A DNA stretch of 64,000 bases from Trichosphaerium sp. ATCC 40318 (GCA_038496445.1 JALMLS010000093.1:434001-498000), one strand, 5' to 3'; numbered from the stretch's first letter, positions 11,816 through 24,000 are shown. Notes: generated from the sequence alone by a model not told the origin. Numbers and translations: made by a program.

Positions 11816-12187
11816 CAATCAAATAAAATCGAGTTGCGAAAAACTCAAGTGCGAATACCTTATTTTGACTCCTTTCGCGTCACTACGCATTTTAAACAAC
11901 AAAACAATCAAACAAAACTCCGAGTTGTCAAGAAAACCTGCGTATTCAAACAACAGAGCTTAAAACCACTTGAACACGTTACTAGTAATTTTGTGGTAAT
12001 TTTTTTACGGTATAACTTCCTTTTGGACGAGTTCGTTTATTGCAAATACGAATTTTCGTTCGGACATTTTATGACGATTGGTTTTTCGAAAGGAATGTTC
12101 GACGGTTTCTCTGATTCAGGCGTGAACATACTATTCCATAACCTTGTTATTATAGTTAGTATGTGGGAAGGTTGTTTTGTTGAATAG
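11816..12187 (+). other. Open stretch downstream of the CxxC gene, coding status unclear
   Basis: The frame of the CxxC gene is open again for about 120 codons directly after its TAG, ending at 12187, one base before the stop of the convergent GDSL gene. It could be the second half of one longer ancestral ORF split by a TAG. No domain is recognised. Its first ATG lies far inside, so it is not called as a gene. Confidence 0.3.
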
Positions 12188-13710
12188 TTACCCTAGAGCC
12201 CATCCTGCGTCTGATACTTGATTTGGATGAAAACAATCTAGATTGCTTACTAGTTTTAGGCCGTACTCAGGTGGGATGACAACTAAGAAGTTTGTCAATG
12301 ACATGTGGTATATAACGTATATGTACGGTTTGTTAGGAAAGGTTGTATTACTACTTTGAAGTCTGTGAAGAGGTATTAGTTGCTAACTTATTTTTTCTGG
12401 TTTTTTTCTGCTGAGGTACCTGTCAAGTTTTTTGCTTTCCATTCATTTACAACTTTGTAAATTCTCTTATTGTACTCGGTAATTGCCAAGTCCATAGTAA
12501 GCAAGTCCTTAGGCGTTGACATGTTCTCCTTATCAGTCATACATGGGCACTAGGAGTTAAATCAAATACGATTTTTAAACATAACAAAACCGGAAAAAAT
12601 CTCACGTACTTCCTCACGTGATACAGTATACCACATAAAGTCGCAGTAATCTGTAGTTGCAAATTTAACTACTTGTGTAATATTGAACATGGGTAGAATA
12701 TTAACAAAAGTTCTTGGTATTTGCTTGTATATTTTATCAAGTGATGTACGAAGTACCTTCTTTTGTTAGTGGTATTTTCCAATACAGAAATATTAGTGTA
12801 CTTGTTCGTAATGATCACCTCCTGCTGTCACATTACCTCCAAAATGATAACAAGATACACAAGCATCATTTGCGCCTTAAACGTTATTAATTTTTATCAC
12901 GTGACAAGACTGATACCTATCAACATAGTCATCAGTTTCCAATCTTTGTTTATATCAACAGAATTTTTGTATGTAGTATTTAATTGTCCAGTGATATAAT
13001 CAATCTGGGATGGTACAGCCTCTATTTTTGCCATGCTCTGAGCTCCATTCAAATGCGTTATCTTAGCATCCCATGGCTAAAGAAACAAATGTGAGGAAAG
13101 TTTGTTGAAGTTTAAAACCGAACCTGAATTAATCCACCTTGCCATTTGATGGCATCCAATGGTGGCGAGTCACCAATAGATGCACCAACAATATCCTTGT
13201 TATAGCGCTTTTTGGAAAGAATTTAGCTTAGGGTGGAGCGTTTAACGTTACCTTTAAAAAATTTGCGACGGTGTTAGCTCCAGGATTGCCTCCTGTTTTT
13301 CTGTTGGTTTAGGAAAGTTAACAAAAATTATCACGTGCCTACAGAAAAAACGTCTCCTCTGTACTCTACGAGGTCTAGTACATCCCAGAATTCTCCAGCG
13401 CTCATGGCAAACCCAGCACTAAGGTATAATTATGTTATTAAAAGTGATATTAGCGTATGAGAACCTTATACTATCGCCGACAGCCATAATAGCTTTGATA
13501 TTCTAAAATTCGAATGAGATTACTGAAAAAAACTTTTTTTGGTTAAAAAATGGATTGTACCCCTGGACGAAGCTTATTAATGTCATTGGCGGGTGGAGGA
13601 GTAGGTAATGAAGGACATTGGAATATTGGAAACTGAGGTGGGTTGAATTGACCTGCAGATAGTGCAATACAAAAGAATGAAACAACAAGCAACGTCGCTT
13701 GAACTTTCAT
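12188..13710 (-). CDS. Secreted GDSL-type lipase, phospholipase B1-like
   Basis: Serine esterase of the SGNH/GDSL family most like phospholipase B1. The start at 13710 gives the signal peptide 'MKVQATLLVVSFFCIALSAG' followed by a Pro-rich stretch. Block I is 'NIKAIMAVGDS' with the nucleophile Ser, followed by 'AGFAMSAGEFWDVLDL', 'GGNPGANTVANFLK' (block II Gly region), 'MTMLIGANDACVSCYHFGG' (the GxND block III) and the C-terminal catalytic pair in 'LDCFHPNQVSDAGWALG' (D-x-x-H). All four SGNH blocks are present, so it should be active on phospholipid or fatty-acyl esters outside the cell or in a lysosome-like compartment. At least seven exons. One intron (13301-13338) uses a GC donor. It is convergent with the unclear + strand ORF. 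Confidence 0.88.
13301..13338 (-). other. GC-AG intron with GCACGTG donor in the GDSL lipase gene
   Basis: The exon before reads '...DVFSV' plus G and the exon after begins AA-AAA-ACA, giving 'VEKTGGNPGANTV'. The intron begins GCACGTGATAATTTT and ends ACCAACAG (38 nt). The GT four bases later would shift the frame. Confidence 0.75.
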
Positions 13711-13928
13711 TGTTGTTAGCTACAAAAACTTTTCTGCTGTACGGACTTAAGCGTATCGTTCAGTACATAAAAATTGAAGGAAGTGGGCTAAATATTTTGG
13801 TGTAGCTGTAATCTAGATCCTACGCTGCTATTGATGAGCAAACGATGATCAGAATTTGCACTGTTCAGTGATCTAGCGCTTGGCTATGAAACTTAACTTG
13901 AGCTATTTTAACCTTTTGGCCATCTTCT

Positions 13929-15092
13929 ATGGAACCAAAATCGAAGGCTAAACCAAGTCACAGGGACTTTAAAACCAAGTCAACAATACCTCATGTTTTA
14001 GACGTTCCAACGGAGATGCTTGCTCACCTATTCGGGTTTTTAGATATTTGTAGTCGCTTTTCCGTATCTCAAAGCTGTAAACGATTCTCAGACATCATAC
14101 ACTGCTTTATTGGTTACGACACAATCAACATTCGATCAACATCATGGTGTTCTCGCCTCTGCGGAAGCCCTCTTCTAAAAAACACAACAATAGTTTTAAA
14201 TTTACGTGAAACAACAGATGAAGACCTCGTTTGCCTTGCTGGTGTTCGTTCTCTCGAACTAGCAAATTCAAATAACCTCACAGCAAAGGGATTCAACTCT
14301 ATCAAAGGAGTTCAACACTTGAGCATCTCAAGGTGTCCAGGATTCAAAGACTCAACATTGGAATATCTTGCTAAAAACCTCAAATCTATTGGCTTGTTTC
14401 AAGTTAGTGTTAGTGATATCACTATGCTGAATGTCTGTAATGGATTCACAGTGAATGATATGAAAGCGCTTGCTGGTATACCTAAAGTGAACATTTGTTA
14501 TACTGGTGTTACAGATGAACTCTTGCATGTCTTGTCCGGAGTACATACAATTGATTTGACTTCTACATTGGTAACAGACAGCGGAGTTTCGGCATTGGCT
14601 GGAGTGCATAGTATTAAGTTAGGTCACTGTAAGTACATTACAGATTTAGGTATTTCAGCTCTGGCTGGTGTGTATGACATTCATTTACAAGGTTGCCAAC
14701 ATATTACCAACAAAGGTATTTCTTCTTTGGCTGGAGTACATACTATTAGCTTGGCATATTGTAGAGGAATTACAGATGAAGGTTTATCGGCACTAGCTGG
14801 TGTGCATACAATAGATTTAACTGGTACTCAAGTAACAGACAGAGGGGTTATGACATTGGCTGGTGTACATGAAATATGCCTTGCTGAAAATAAGGTTATC
14901 ACCCAGAGATGCATGAAAAGTCTTTCAAGTGTTCATACAATAGATATAACAGCAACGTTTGCAACAGATGACTGGCTAAGTCCGCTCACTGGATTAAAGG
15001 TATTAAGCTTAAGTATTCACAATGATTTTACTAAGGGATGCCTCAAAGATCTTAGAGATAAAGGAGTGATACTTTGTTATGACGAAACTTGA
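13929..15092 (+). CDS. F-box / leucine-rich repeat protein, intronless, virus-style repeats
   Basis: 387 aa in one uninterrupted frame from the ATG at 13929. Residues about 23-60 form an F-box ('VLDVPTEMLAHLFGFLD' and following), which should bind Skp1. From about residue 95 to 380 there are about twelve short LRRs of the type 'TDEGLSALAGVHTIDL', alternating between 'cysteine-type' and shorter copies. This is the repeat style seen in F-box/LRR proteins of amoeba-infecting giant viruses (established for several nucleocytoplasmic viruses; similarity judged by eye). Neighbouring genes have many introns, and this one has none. It would be an SCF adaptor if expressed. A broken paralogue lies at 3095-3869. 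Origin by transfer or retroposition is inference. Confidence 0.88.
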   Translation: MEPKSKAKPSHRDFKTKSTIPHVLDVPTEMLAHLFGFLDICSRFSVSQSCKRFSDIIHCFIGYDTINIRSTSWCSRLCGSPLLKNTTIVLNLRETTDEDLVCLAGVRSLELANSNNLTAKGFNSIKGVQHLSISRCPGFKDSTLEYLAKNLKSIGLFQVSVSDITMLNVCNGFTVNDMKALAGIPKVNICYTGVTDELLHVLSGVHTIDLTSTLVTDSGVSALAGVHSIKLGHCKYITDLGISALAGVYDIHLQGCQHITNKGISSLAGVHTISLAYCRGITDEGLSALAGVHTIDLTGTQVTDRGVMTLAGVHEICLAENKVITQRCMKSLSSVHTIDITATFATDDWLSPLTGLKVLSLSIHNDFTKGCLKDLRDKGVILCYDET

Positions 15093-15116
15093 CTTACTGA
15101 ATAAACTACACTGTTT

Positions 15117-15517
15117 TTAGGGGTAGCATGCTATTTTAAGTTCAGGTTTTTGTTTGCTGCAACAGAACTGTGATTGAAGGCTTGTGGGTATGACTTGCAA
15201 GCGATAAACACCAGTAAGGGGAAGATTTTGTTTAATATTTATTGATGGTGTTGTGCGACTTCCATCTTCCCTGTATCGCCAGTAAGGCATTTGAAAATAA
15301 TATACAATTTCAGGTATAGGGTGACGGATTATTGTAAATTGTTGCACGTTACAATTCTGGCAAATAGACAATCCAAACTTATTAAGGCATAATACAAAGA
15401 CTGTATAATCTCACTACAAGCATCAAGCAGGATTTGTTTGGCTCTTTGTATGAAAAAATTGTCACAGATATTACTCGTTAATTTGCAATCTTTGAAGAAA
15501 TAGGCCGTGTACTTCAC
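15117..15517 (-). CDS. Hypothetical protein fragment, two putative exons
   Basis: Not recognised. One frame (about 15365-15517) reads 'AKQILLDACSEIIQSLYYAL...FARIVT'. Splicing about 70 nt (donor GTGCAAC, acceptor ATACAG) joins it in frame to 'EDGSRTTPSINIKQNLPLTG' and onward to a stop at 15117. No upstream ATG exon was found, so the 5' end is undefined. It lies 24 bp from the stop of the convergent F-box/LRR gene. It could be a real small gene or a remnant. Confidence 0.35.
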
Positions 15518-15987
15518 TTCAATTGTTTTTTTTAGTAATTAAATGAACAAGTCGTAGAAGCGCTGAAAAACGGTCAGAGATTACACCGGAGATCTGGTTT
15601 ACTTTCTTAGTACTCCTCTATTCTGCATCATCTTTGAGGTGTGGTAAAGTTTGAAGTCTAAGAAACTAGTTAGATTACTACAATGAGCCCAAGCAGTACT
15701 TCTATGCAGTTTACAATCATTCTCAATATGCTAGTGATGCAGTAAACATATGCTTCATTTCAACGAATTCGTGGTACCCTTCTTATGGCATTCTCATGAT
15801 TAAACGGATTTTTATAGCACGTGGGATTATGAAACCCCAAAAAAATTGTTATTATGTACATGGTTTCGTTGTTGATTAGGTATTTACATTACATTTCGTT
15901 AAAATTGTTTGTTTGCTTTTATAACCCAAAGGCAGAGAAAAATTTGCTTATAAGCTTATAGCGAGGTGGACATTTCTGGGCGACCAA
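15518..15987. other. Intergenic, nothing recognised
   Basis: AT-rich, about 470 nt. May hold undetected upstream exons of the preceding minus-strand fragment. One CACGTG at about 15821. Confidence 0.35.
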
Positions 15988-17638
15988 CTAAATACAAAAA
16001 GTCAGAAAACTGATTTGCTTTTTTTTTGAAAAATCAAAACTTGCCTGTGCGCCTATTCTTTTGTTTGCCATTATACGAGTTCTAAGTTCTGTTTTCCATT
16101 CAAGTTTCTTTCCAGCATTCTTGAAAGCAACAACAATAGGTTCTCCCTCGTCCAAATGAAGCGTCATACTACATTCTCTGCTAACTCTTATTAAACAAAA
16201 AAAAAAAATTGACAAAACCTCTTCATTAAGACGTACTTTGGTACTACTTTTATGCTATCATCTACTCTATCTGATATTGTATCTATATTTGTGAATAATA
16301 TCTCCATCTTCGGCGTATGTGACTCTTTATCATGGTATATGCGCATGTAATTGTTTGACAATTCACACCATCTTTGCTTTGTTTTTTTTGTTGTACAATA
16401 AAATATTTTACCAGAGTAAACTAAACAGCGATAAGTCCCATGTGTTGTTTTACAAGTGTTAACGTACTCTCTGATTTATCCATTGCACTTATCATTACGT
16501 TTGCAGCCCAGTCATATAGTTTCAGCCATGCTATCTCGAGAGCTTTGGACCACTAAAGACAAGTCAGAAAATAGAACATCAAAAAAAAAAAAAAAAAAGG
16601 GAAAGTTGTTCGTCTTTAAAGCTTACTTTATCGCCCAAGCAGTTTTTTAAACTAAGAGAGTATGATACGCGCATTGTAGCAAAATAGGACTTCTTAACTC
16701 CGTATATACGGTGGGTTACACCTAAAGAAAATAAATAAATCATTATTGATTATTCTGTTTATCCTTACCAAGTTCTTTCGCTGTAGCATGGAACGCAATA
16801 GGATCATTTATTACCTTGACAAACCGGCCAAGCATTTTACCAAAGCTAACGGCTAAAATAGACACCTTTCTATTTTGAAAAGGCCCACGTGTATTAGGGT
16901 CGAGAGAGAACATTGTAGTATACAAACTCCTACAAAAACCGAAAAAATCAGATTAAGACAAATAACCAGTTCGTTTCGCAATTCTAAAATTAAGTCATAC
17001 GCACGTGGTAAATTTCGTAAGACGAGATTCATATTCTGTATCCTTCATGCTCGATGTATCCATTAACCAATCATATGCATCAAGGATGAGTTTTTTTTCT
17101 TTTTCCGAAATATCAGGCGTATGAGAAGTCATTGAAGACACAGACGATATAGACATTGACATATCACGCCCACATAGTCCTTTATCCATAGAACCACTTG
17201 TGTTATATTTTCGTGATATAACAATTAAGTGTCTTTGTACAACAATAGGGAGCTGAAGGCCTTTGATATCACTGGGCGTTATCCTAAAGACAAATCGTAA
17301 GAATTGATTTTACGTATTTTAATTTTTTTTTATTTTTGACGTTTCTCGAAAAGGCACAACACGCGTACCTTGCCAAATGACTTAGTCTAGTAATTAAGTT
17401 TTGTTCTAGCTTGTCTACAATATGTTTAATTTCCTTTTTCTTGTGTTTCACTTTGAGCTCAGAAAATAAATCTGTTATTATATCAGTCATAGGCGTTTCA
17501 GGATCTAAATCTAACGCGTTACGAGTTAGTATGATCACGTTTTCAAAAATACTTTAACTTCAATTTATAAGAGCCCGTATTCGTACCATAGAGATCTGGT
17601 TGGTCTTTAGACCATTTAGATAAGTACGGGCAGGTCAT
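15988..17638 (-). CDS. PH-domain protein with helical N-terminal region
   Basis: The start at 17638 reads 'MTCPYLSKWSKDQPDLY'. Middle exons are charged and helical: 'LKVKHKKKEIKHIVDKLEQN', a Ser-rich linker 'MSMSISSVSSMTSHTPD', then 'FQNRKVSILAVSFGKMLGRF'. The C-terminal third is a PH domain: 'KIFYCTTKKTKQRWCELSNN', 'KMEILFTNIDTISD', then 'CSMTLHLDEGEPIVVAF' and 'KLEWKTELRTRIM', the typical C-terminal helix with its Trp. It stops at 15988. It probably binds phosphoinositides or a small GTPase at membranes. The N-terminal region could be a RhoGAP- or GEF-like helical bundle, but no diagnostic motif is visible. About seven exons. Confidence 0.65.
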
Positions 17639-18424
17639 TCTTTAAGATGTGCGGTCGTTATTGTAAGTTTCCGAGTTTTTGAATTTTATTTTTTTGCGTT
17701 AAGTTTTGCGCTTTTTTGTTCGAGTGTACCACGTGCCTTAAATAAGTGAAATGACTTTCCTCGTTCTTATGAATTACTCCGTCTATATCGGTTCTATACC
17801 CTCAAATTGGCTACATTTTGGCTCAACGTAAATCCGTAAGAAATGACTTCGCATAATGGACACGTTGAGATGTGATTTCTTGTTCTTGAAATGCGAGTCA
17901 TTCATTTCTCGTGGCACTGCAAAGACTTCAAAAAAGCCTTCACAACCCCAAAATATAACCCTAATCTGGCGTTTTATTTTAGTTTTAAAAGTATGTGACG
18001 ACTGTGTACTTCAGGTATTAACAATTTTACCGATGGTTTTACCTCGAGTTACCTACATGTATAATCGCCTTTGGGATAGCTAAGAATGATTTTTACTGTT
18101 AGCAGAAGAACTATGCATACCTCTCTTTACACTCATTAACAATCTCAACAGCATGATGAAGTACGTAGCTATAGTTGAGTGATAGTTAAAGAGGATAAAA
18201 CGCAATTCGCGAATTGGTAAGATAAGAAAATCAACGTTTCATTTATTTTATCCGGTTGGCGTAACTCGCATCACGATGCTTCTAACAGTGATTTAGGATT
18301 TTCTTGACTTATAACAATCATTACGTACACATTCATAACATGGGCCCAAAAAAGCGCGTCGCGAGATAGTTGTTTTTGCGTTCAGTAAGTTGCAAGCAAA
18401 GTGCCAAGTTTTTTTTGTGTTCGT
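17639..18424. other. Intergenic with one short plus-strand ORF of unclear status
   Basis: About 790 nt. A 75-codon frame from an ATG at 17856 to 18083 has no recognisable domain. It could contain a small intron (GTATGTGACG...TTCAG). Otherwise nothing seen. CACGTG at about 17741. Confidence 0.3.
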
Positions 18425-19694
18425 TTATTTTTTCTTTAAATCCATTTTGTAATGCTCTATTGTTCCTGGTTTAAACCCTAAAGCATTGAGTTGACCAGCA
18501 GCTCGGATCTTTTTCGTTTCCATCTTTTTCTCGTGCATAGCAAGTCCTACGAAACAACCATTAGGATCCAACATAAAGCGTTCTTTGTAGTTACGAAATG
18601 AATAAAAAAAATAGTACGAACGTTTGGGGTTATCTTCAAAGTTGACCATCCAAAAGCGCTCCAACCCAGGGAAGAATAATAACTTAGCTCTCATTTTATC
18701 AATGCCATAAATGCGTTGGAGTAAAGTTATCGCTGGAACCTCCTCTATCATGCCTTCAACGCCAGGAATAATGCCATCTGAAATAGGTAAAAAACCTGTG
18801 TAAGAAAGTTTCTTCCTATCCCAAGTCGCGCATGTATTCCAAGGTGTTGTGGTACCGGTAGCGTTTGTCTTTGTTGTTTTATTATATTCGTGACCTACCA
18901 GAGCAACTCCCACTACAAGAGTATCATCCTTAAAGCAAACACAAGTTAGTAAAAACAGAGAATGTTAGAGGCGAAAATAATGTAAGATTTTGTACATCTA
19001 GTTGCTCCAAAGCTTGGTCGTAAACGTCTTTCTCAAGTTTAATTTCAATCGACATGTATGTTATATATTGAACGTTTGGGTGCTCCACTGTAGCCAATAA
19101 TAATCTACCGTTGGCAATAAATATTTTTCTACCTACACGTGGCGCACGTGCACAAAAACTTTCTGTCCCAACAAAAAAAAACCACTAAGATTTAACGATA
19201 CCCGTTTAGTGCTGGTGTTACGTAATAGAACGAGGTGCCAGAGTGTACAGACCAAGGTGCAATCGGTACAATTCTGAGTTTTTGGTCTTGAGCTAGTTTA
19301 TAATCGTTCACGGCAGTTCTAAGGGAATCAGTAACCGCAACAAAGATGAATACTTTCAAGAATGGTAAGAAATTAAATTTGTGTCTTGAGATCGAGTGTT
19401 ACTCACGTTACATCTTCCATTAGCTCTTTGTTTTCTGCTTGTACAGCTATTAGAACCTCTTTGAAGTTAAATAAAACGACTTATCGGGTTCATACTGTAT
19501 TAACAAGCTCAAAAGAGCGTGAAACGAACGCCATCAACTTCTTAACGTCTAAATCAGGGTTACACGACATTATTATTAAAATTAGCCTTGTTTCCGTTTT
19601 ATAAACCGTTAAACATACCAGAACCATCGTTTAACGATTTAGGCGTTCTAAAAATACGTGTACAAATCGCAGCAGCGCTAGCAACACCCGACAT
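18425..19694 (-). CDS. Putative GT-A-type glycosyltransferase-like protein
   Basis: Starts 'MSGVASAAAICTRIFRTP' at 19694. Exons then read 'EVLIAVQAENKELMEDV', 'KVFIFVAVTDSLRTAVND', 'LRIVPIAPWSVHSGTS', 'ARVGRKIFIANGRLLLATVE', and a long last exon with 'TPWNTCATWDRKKLSYTGF', 'SDGIIPGVEGMIEEVPAI' and 'MHEKKMETKKIRAAGQL', stop at 18425. The block SPWNTCALW..KL..TGF..SDG..GVEE is reminiscent of uncharacterised GT2-like proteins of protists and bacteria. That recognition is from general memory and tentative. No signal peptide or membrane helix is visible, so it is probably cytosolic. Confidence 0.55.
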
Positions 19695-19790
19695 CTTCGC
19701 AGGTTGTTGACGAATGTTGAAAATCCAAAAAAAAAAAATGGGATTAAACAAGAATCATTTACTGAAAAATAAATCGCTTTCTTACGGATT

Positions 19791-20633
19791 TCACTTTAAT
19801 ACACAAAGTCCGTCAGGTCCGATAATCTTAGTCATATCTGTAACTACATCTTGAGCAGCCTCTAGAGGTGTTTTAGTTCCTATAGAAGAAGTCCAAACAG
19901 AAACAGCGCGAATGGAACATTTGGCAGATCTATTTAAATGTTCCATTGCTTCCTCAAAGTTGGTTGCACCGAAAGGATCCATCCTAACCATTGCTGCTTG
20001 GAGTGTCTCGTTTTTGGTCTTTTGAGCGTCCTCCACGCTTGCAGTAACCATACCGCCCCATTGATCATTACATGTTTGTATTTGGTCCTTGGTTACTGGT
20101 GTTGCATTACAGGCTTTAACTGAAGAAGTCATGAAATCTAGAACGGCTTCATCCATTTCAGTCGAAATTTTCACTGGACCTCCATACAAAGCGTGTATCA
20201 CTGTGGCATCTATAGCATTCATAAAAGCCCATCCACGTATCCAGTAAGGAAGCTTAGATCCGATATAAGCATTAGGAGTGAAAAAAGCCGGTGTATCGGC
20301 GAGTATGTGGTTGGCGTATCCCAAAGAGAAGTCTATTAATTTCTGGTCACCTTGTTCAAGAGCAATTTTGTACTGACAACCGGCGAATACAATGTTATGT
20401 AATCCGGCTAGTCCTACGCACTTTGATCCTTGATAATATTCTCCGAAGAAGAATGCATCAGGTAGGTAAGCTCCTAGAACAAGTTCTGGACGAGAATTTT
20501 GGCTTATACAATCTTGAGGGTTGGAATTGTCAGCGTTGGTTTCGCACGCGATTAAGGTGTGATATACGGGTCCCCAAGCGATAGAAACGACTATTAGAGA
20601 TAAGAAAACTATAGAAACATGTATATTTAACAT
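19791..20633 (-). CDS. Secreted zinc-dependent phospholipase C-like protein, intronless
   Basis: 280 aa from a single frame. The signal peptide 'MLNIHVSIVFLSLIVVSIAW' places the metal-ligating Trp-Gly at the mature N-terminus ('AWGPVYHTLIA'), as in the zinc-dependent phospholipase C / S1-P1 fold. Further ligand-type residues lie in 'LVLGAYLPDAFFFGEY', 'GLHNIVFAGC' and 'LGYANHILADTPAFF', matching the H/D spacing of the family. Six or more Cys suggest disulphides in an extracellular or lysosomal protein. It likely hydrolyses phospholipid or phosphodiester bonds. Homologues occur in amoebae and bacteria. Lack of introns contrasts with its neighbours. Another lipase gene (12188-13710) lies nearby. 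Confidence 0.8.
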   Translation of the reverse strand: MLNIHVSIVFLSLIVVSIAWGPVYHTLIACETNADNSNPQDCISQNSRPELVLGAYLPDAFFFGEYYQGSKCVGLAGLHNIVFAGCQYKIALEQGDQKLIDFSLGYANHILADTPAFFTPNAYIGSKLPYWIRGWAFMNAIDATVIHALYGGPVKISTEMDEAVLDFMTSSVKACNATPVTKDQIQTCNDQWGGMVTASVEDAQKTKNETLQAAMVRMDPFGATNFEEAMEHLNRSAKCSIRAVSVWTSSIGTKTPLEAAQDVVTDMTKIIGPDGLCVLK

Positions 20634-21013
20634 TGTAGGGCAGACTAATATTTGCTGGGCTTCTACTACCCAATGAAAACAAGATTAGCTCTACTGAAAG
20701 TACAAAAAATAAAGGTGACTTAATCAGTGAATATGACTGAATGCTGCCGAACGAATTCGTCATTTACATCATATTTTACACTTTTAGAAAGTTCTCTATT
20801 ACGAAGTATGACTTATTGTAAGCGTTTACAATATTTTTTTACGAGTGTAGAGGTATGCGTAATGAGAGAAAGTTCGTGTCTTTTTTCTTTGGTTTTTTAC
20901 AACTTTTCTTTTGGTGCGCGAATCGTCAATTTTGGTAACTACCTACGACACTGTGATAAGAATATTTTGGTGAGTTTCTTAATATGTGTATCAGCTATAA
21001 TTAAAAAAAACAC
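20634..21013. other. Intergenic, nothing recognised
   Basis: About 380 AT-rich nt between the phospholipase C-like gene start and the stop of the ankyrin-RhoGEF gene. It should hold the promoter of the former. Confidence 0.4.
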
Positions 21014-24000
21014 TTACAAGTCAAGAGGAGAAAACTCTTGTTGGAGTTTCTTATCTTCTTTCTTTTTTGGTTTTTCCAATGAAAATTTCTCGATTGTACA
21101 AGTTGGGTTTGCTTCATAGTATTGATCAATAGCTTTGAATAAAGATTGTTGACCTTTTCAAATAATGGTTAGGTAATGGGAAATGAACGAGAGGTCAACG
21201 AACCACTTCCAAGCTTATTATTTGAAAAAACGAAAGAAACATTCGTTTTATCATTTGTATCACGTGGTTTTAATGTTTTTAGTTCTTCACTAGATTCGTC
21301 TTTTTTTATGATACCAACAACAAAACTAGATAAATCTATAGTATGGACAGGTACGGAGTTTGTATGCGAAAGACAAAAATACATTTGTCTTTTTGTTGCA
21401 GACATTGTCAAAAAATATGTTTGCCAACCGATGTAATGACGTTCACCTTATTTGTAAATAACAGCGTTAGTTAATAATAATACAAGTGGTTTTACTTACC
21501 TTTCTTGGAAGGTATACCAATATTGCACTCAGAGTATCCCATGAACAAAGGTTTTTTTTCTTCATGTGTTTCTAAATCTTCCCTATTCAATGCTAGGTTG
21601 TGAACTTCAGCATTCTACATCATTTAAGTAAGGTTATTTATAATTATAACTTCCAAGGCGTTTCTTAAAAAGTACTAAACTGTGTAGTTTAATATAAATA
21701 CCTTTGGGAGCATTTGAAGACCACGAAATGCTTTAAGCCATAAAAACTTTTCTACTTTTGAAGACGTTCCAACAATAAAAGCTCTCTTTATGCTTTTAAC
21801 TACCTAAATCAACACATGTTAGGCAAGAATTAATACTTAGTATTAGACCTGCGTACCATTAAGAAACTATCTGAGATGCCACAAATATCAGGAAGGTCAC
21901 AAACAACAATGTTATTAGTTGTAAAATGAGCAATTGCCAAGTATGGTTTTTTATGATCTCGCTTGATGTCCTTACAGATAAGCAAACAATCATTAAATAA
22001 GAATAATCTTCTTTTGACCCGCTTGTGTGGTGTAAGTTCTCCTGCTATCAGTACTGCGCCAGTCTTAACAACAAATCGAGACACGTTATCTTTGAACTAC
22101 AGAAAACAGATGAGAAAAAAATGAGAATGTGCAAAACTATTGATTTGTTGTTTTGGCCCAAACGGTTTTTGAATTTTTCGCAAAGGTTTATACTAACAGA
22201 TTGCGCTTACTACAGGAGGAGCAGTATTTCGCATTTCAAATATCACACGTGAAGGTAACAAGTTCTATTTGAAAAAATCATTTTTGAATAAATTTGTTCT
22301 TCAAAAGAGCGTACAGAGGGCAAATCTACAGCATCTATTTTTTCAAGTAGTTTCACTGTATTAAGCCTTGATTGTGATATAAGCTTTAAAGCTTGTCCTC
22401 TTGGTTTTGATATGCTATCCAACTCTAGAAAAGATACATTAGCCTAACTAATAATATTAAATAAATTCCTAAAGATTACCTTTTAGAAACGACTTGTATT
22501 CAGGAGTGACAACTAGCTGTAAGTTCTAAAGAAAGTAAATAATATTACACTAATTTGTATCAGTCACCCTGGCCAGCCGTGTGAAATCGTCAATATAAGT
22601 GTGGAGATTGCACCTAAACAATATTTGTCGGTTGTTAATAAATTTTTGTACATACAAAATGCCTACGAATGTCACGTTCAGACCTATTTAAGCAGTTAAT
22701 CAGACTAAGCTATTGACTAAAAGGTGTACCTTTTCGTTTCCATGCAGGGCCAAACATAGACTCCCAGCTGCTAAAATCTCCTTGAAGCGTATGTTGAGAA
22801 TGCTAAAAAGAAATTATACCTCTGAACCTTTGCAACTCTTACTCATACCATTATATCTTTGTGTATCGAGCTATCCATACTCCCTATAATCTCATATAAC
22901 TTTAAAGCGTCGAAATGTTTATGACATTCAAATGCTTTGCTTCCTATTTCAACAAGAGCACGCCAAACATTTTTTCCTCCTGATTCAATCAAATGATCTC
23001 TTGTGTTTTTTTAGCGCCTTGTACTATTAATAATACGTACGATAGAGCTTGAACAATAGTCTGTGTTAACGCTCTCATGTCTTTTAATTGTTCTAACGCC
23101 TTGCGAAGTTCTTCAGAAGCGAGTTTTGCCGCGAAAATTGGATACAAATACTTTCTAAGCATGATACTTAATGTTCTTATGTGACCTTCCTGGAAAGCCA
23201 TAAGAGCTTTATAGCTTCTCTTTAACTTATCCATCGGATCTGTTGAATCAGTGCCATTATTAACTTCTTTGGATTCATGACTTGTGCTAGCACTAGAATA
23301 CTTCTTCTTCGAAAAATACCCTGCAATAAAATCACTAAACTCCTTATTCTCTTTCTTTTTTTCAATGCTAAGCAAACGATCCTTATCTTTTTGTGATACA
23401 ACAGCACCATCTAAATATCAGTAAGATTTTTATACGCTATAAAATACATTGAAAATATCACGTGACATGGCGCCAAACTCGTTTCAAGTAGAAATTAGGT
23501 AGTTTTCGATAAAGTGCCTTTTGAATCAATGCGTACATGTCATAAGGAGCTGTATTTTCTTGTATGAAGTATTGTCGATTGCAATATCAAAAGGAGAATT
23601 ATCTTTACTATCTTTGTAATTTGGATTCGCCCCATTCTGTAACAAGAACTGCACTACTGTATCAACGCTTTACTTCAATGTAAGCAGCCAAGAAATAAAA
23701 GCAAGGGCATACCTATAAGACACCGCATAATGTAGTGGTGTTTGTCCAAGTGTGGTAGGTGAATTGACATGCTGCGTCAAATCTAAGGCATCAAGATCCT
23801 CAGCAGAGAACAGCTAGATCCGAGTTAGCATGTCTTGTCTCAGAGTCCGAGAGTTACCATTACTCCGATAGCTTGAAACATTTTAAGCTCCAAGTATTCT
23901 CTATCTTGACATTTCATTATATAGTGAAGCGCTGTTTGTCCTTGCTGACCTATTCGACGTCAATCAGGTTTTTCTGCTGTTGTAGCTGTAAATCGTACCT

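Noticed and set aside
20291-20584. Plus-strand frame of 97 codons
   Set aside because: Antisense shadow of the secreted phospholipase C-like gene.
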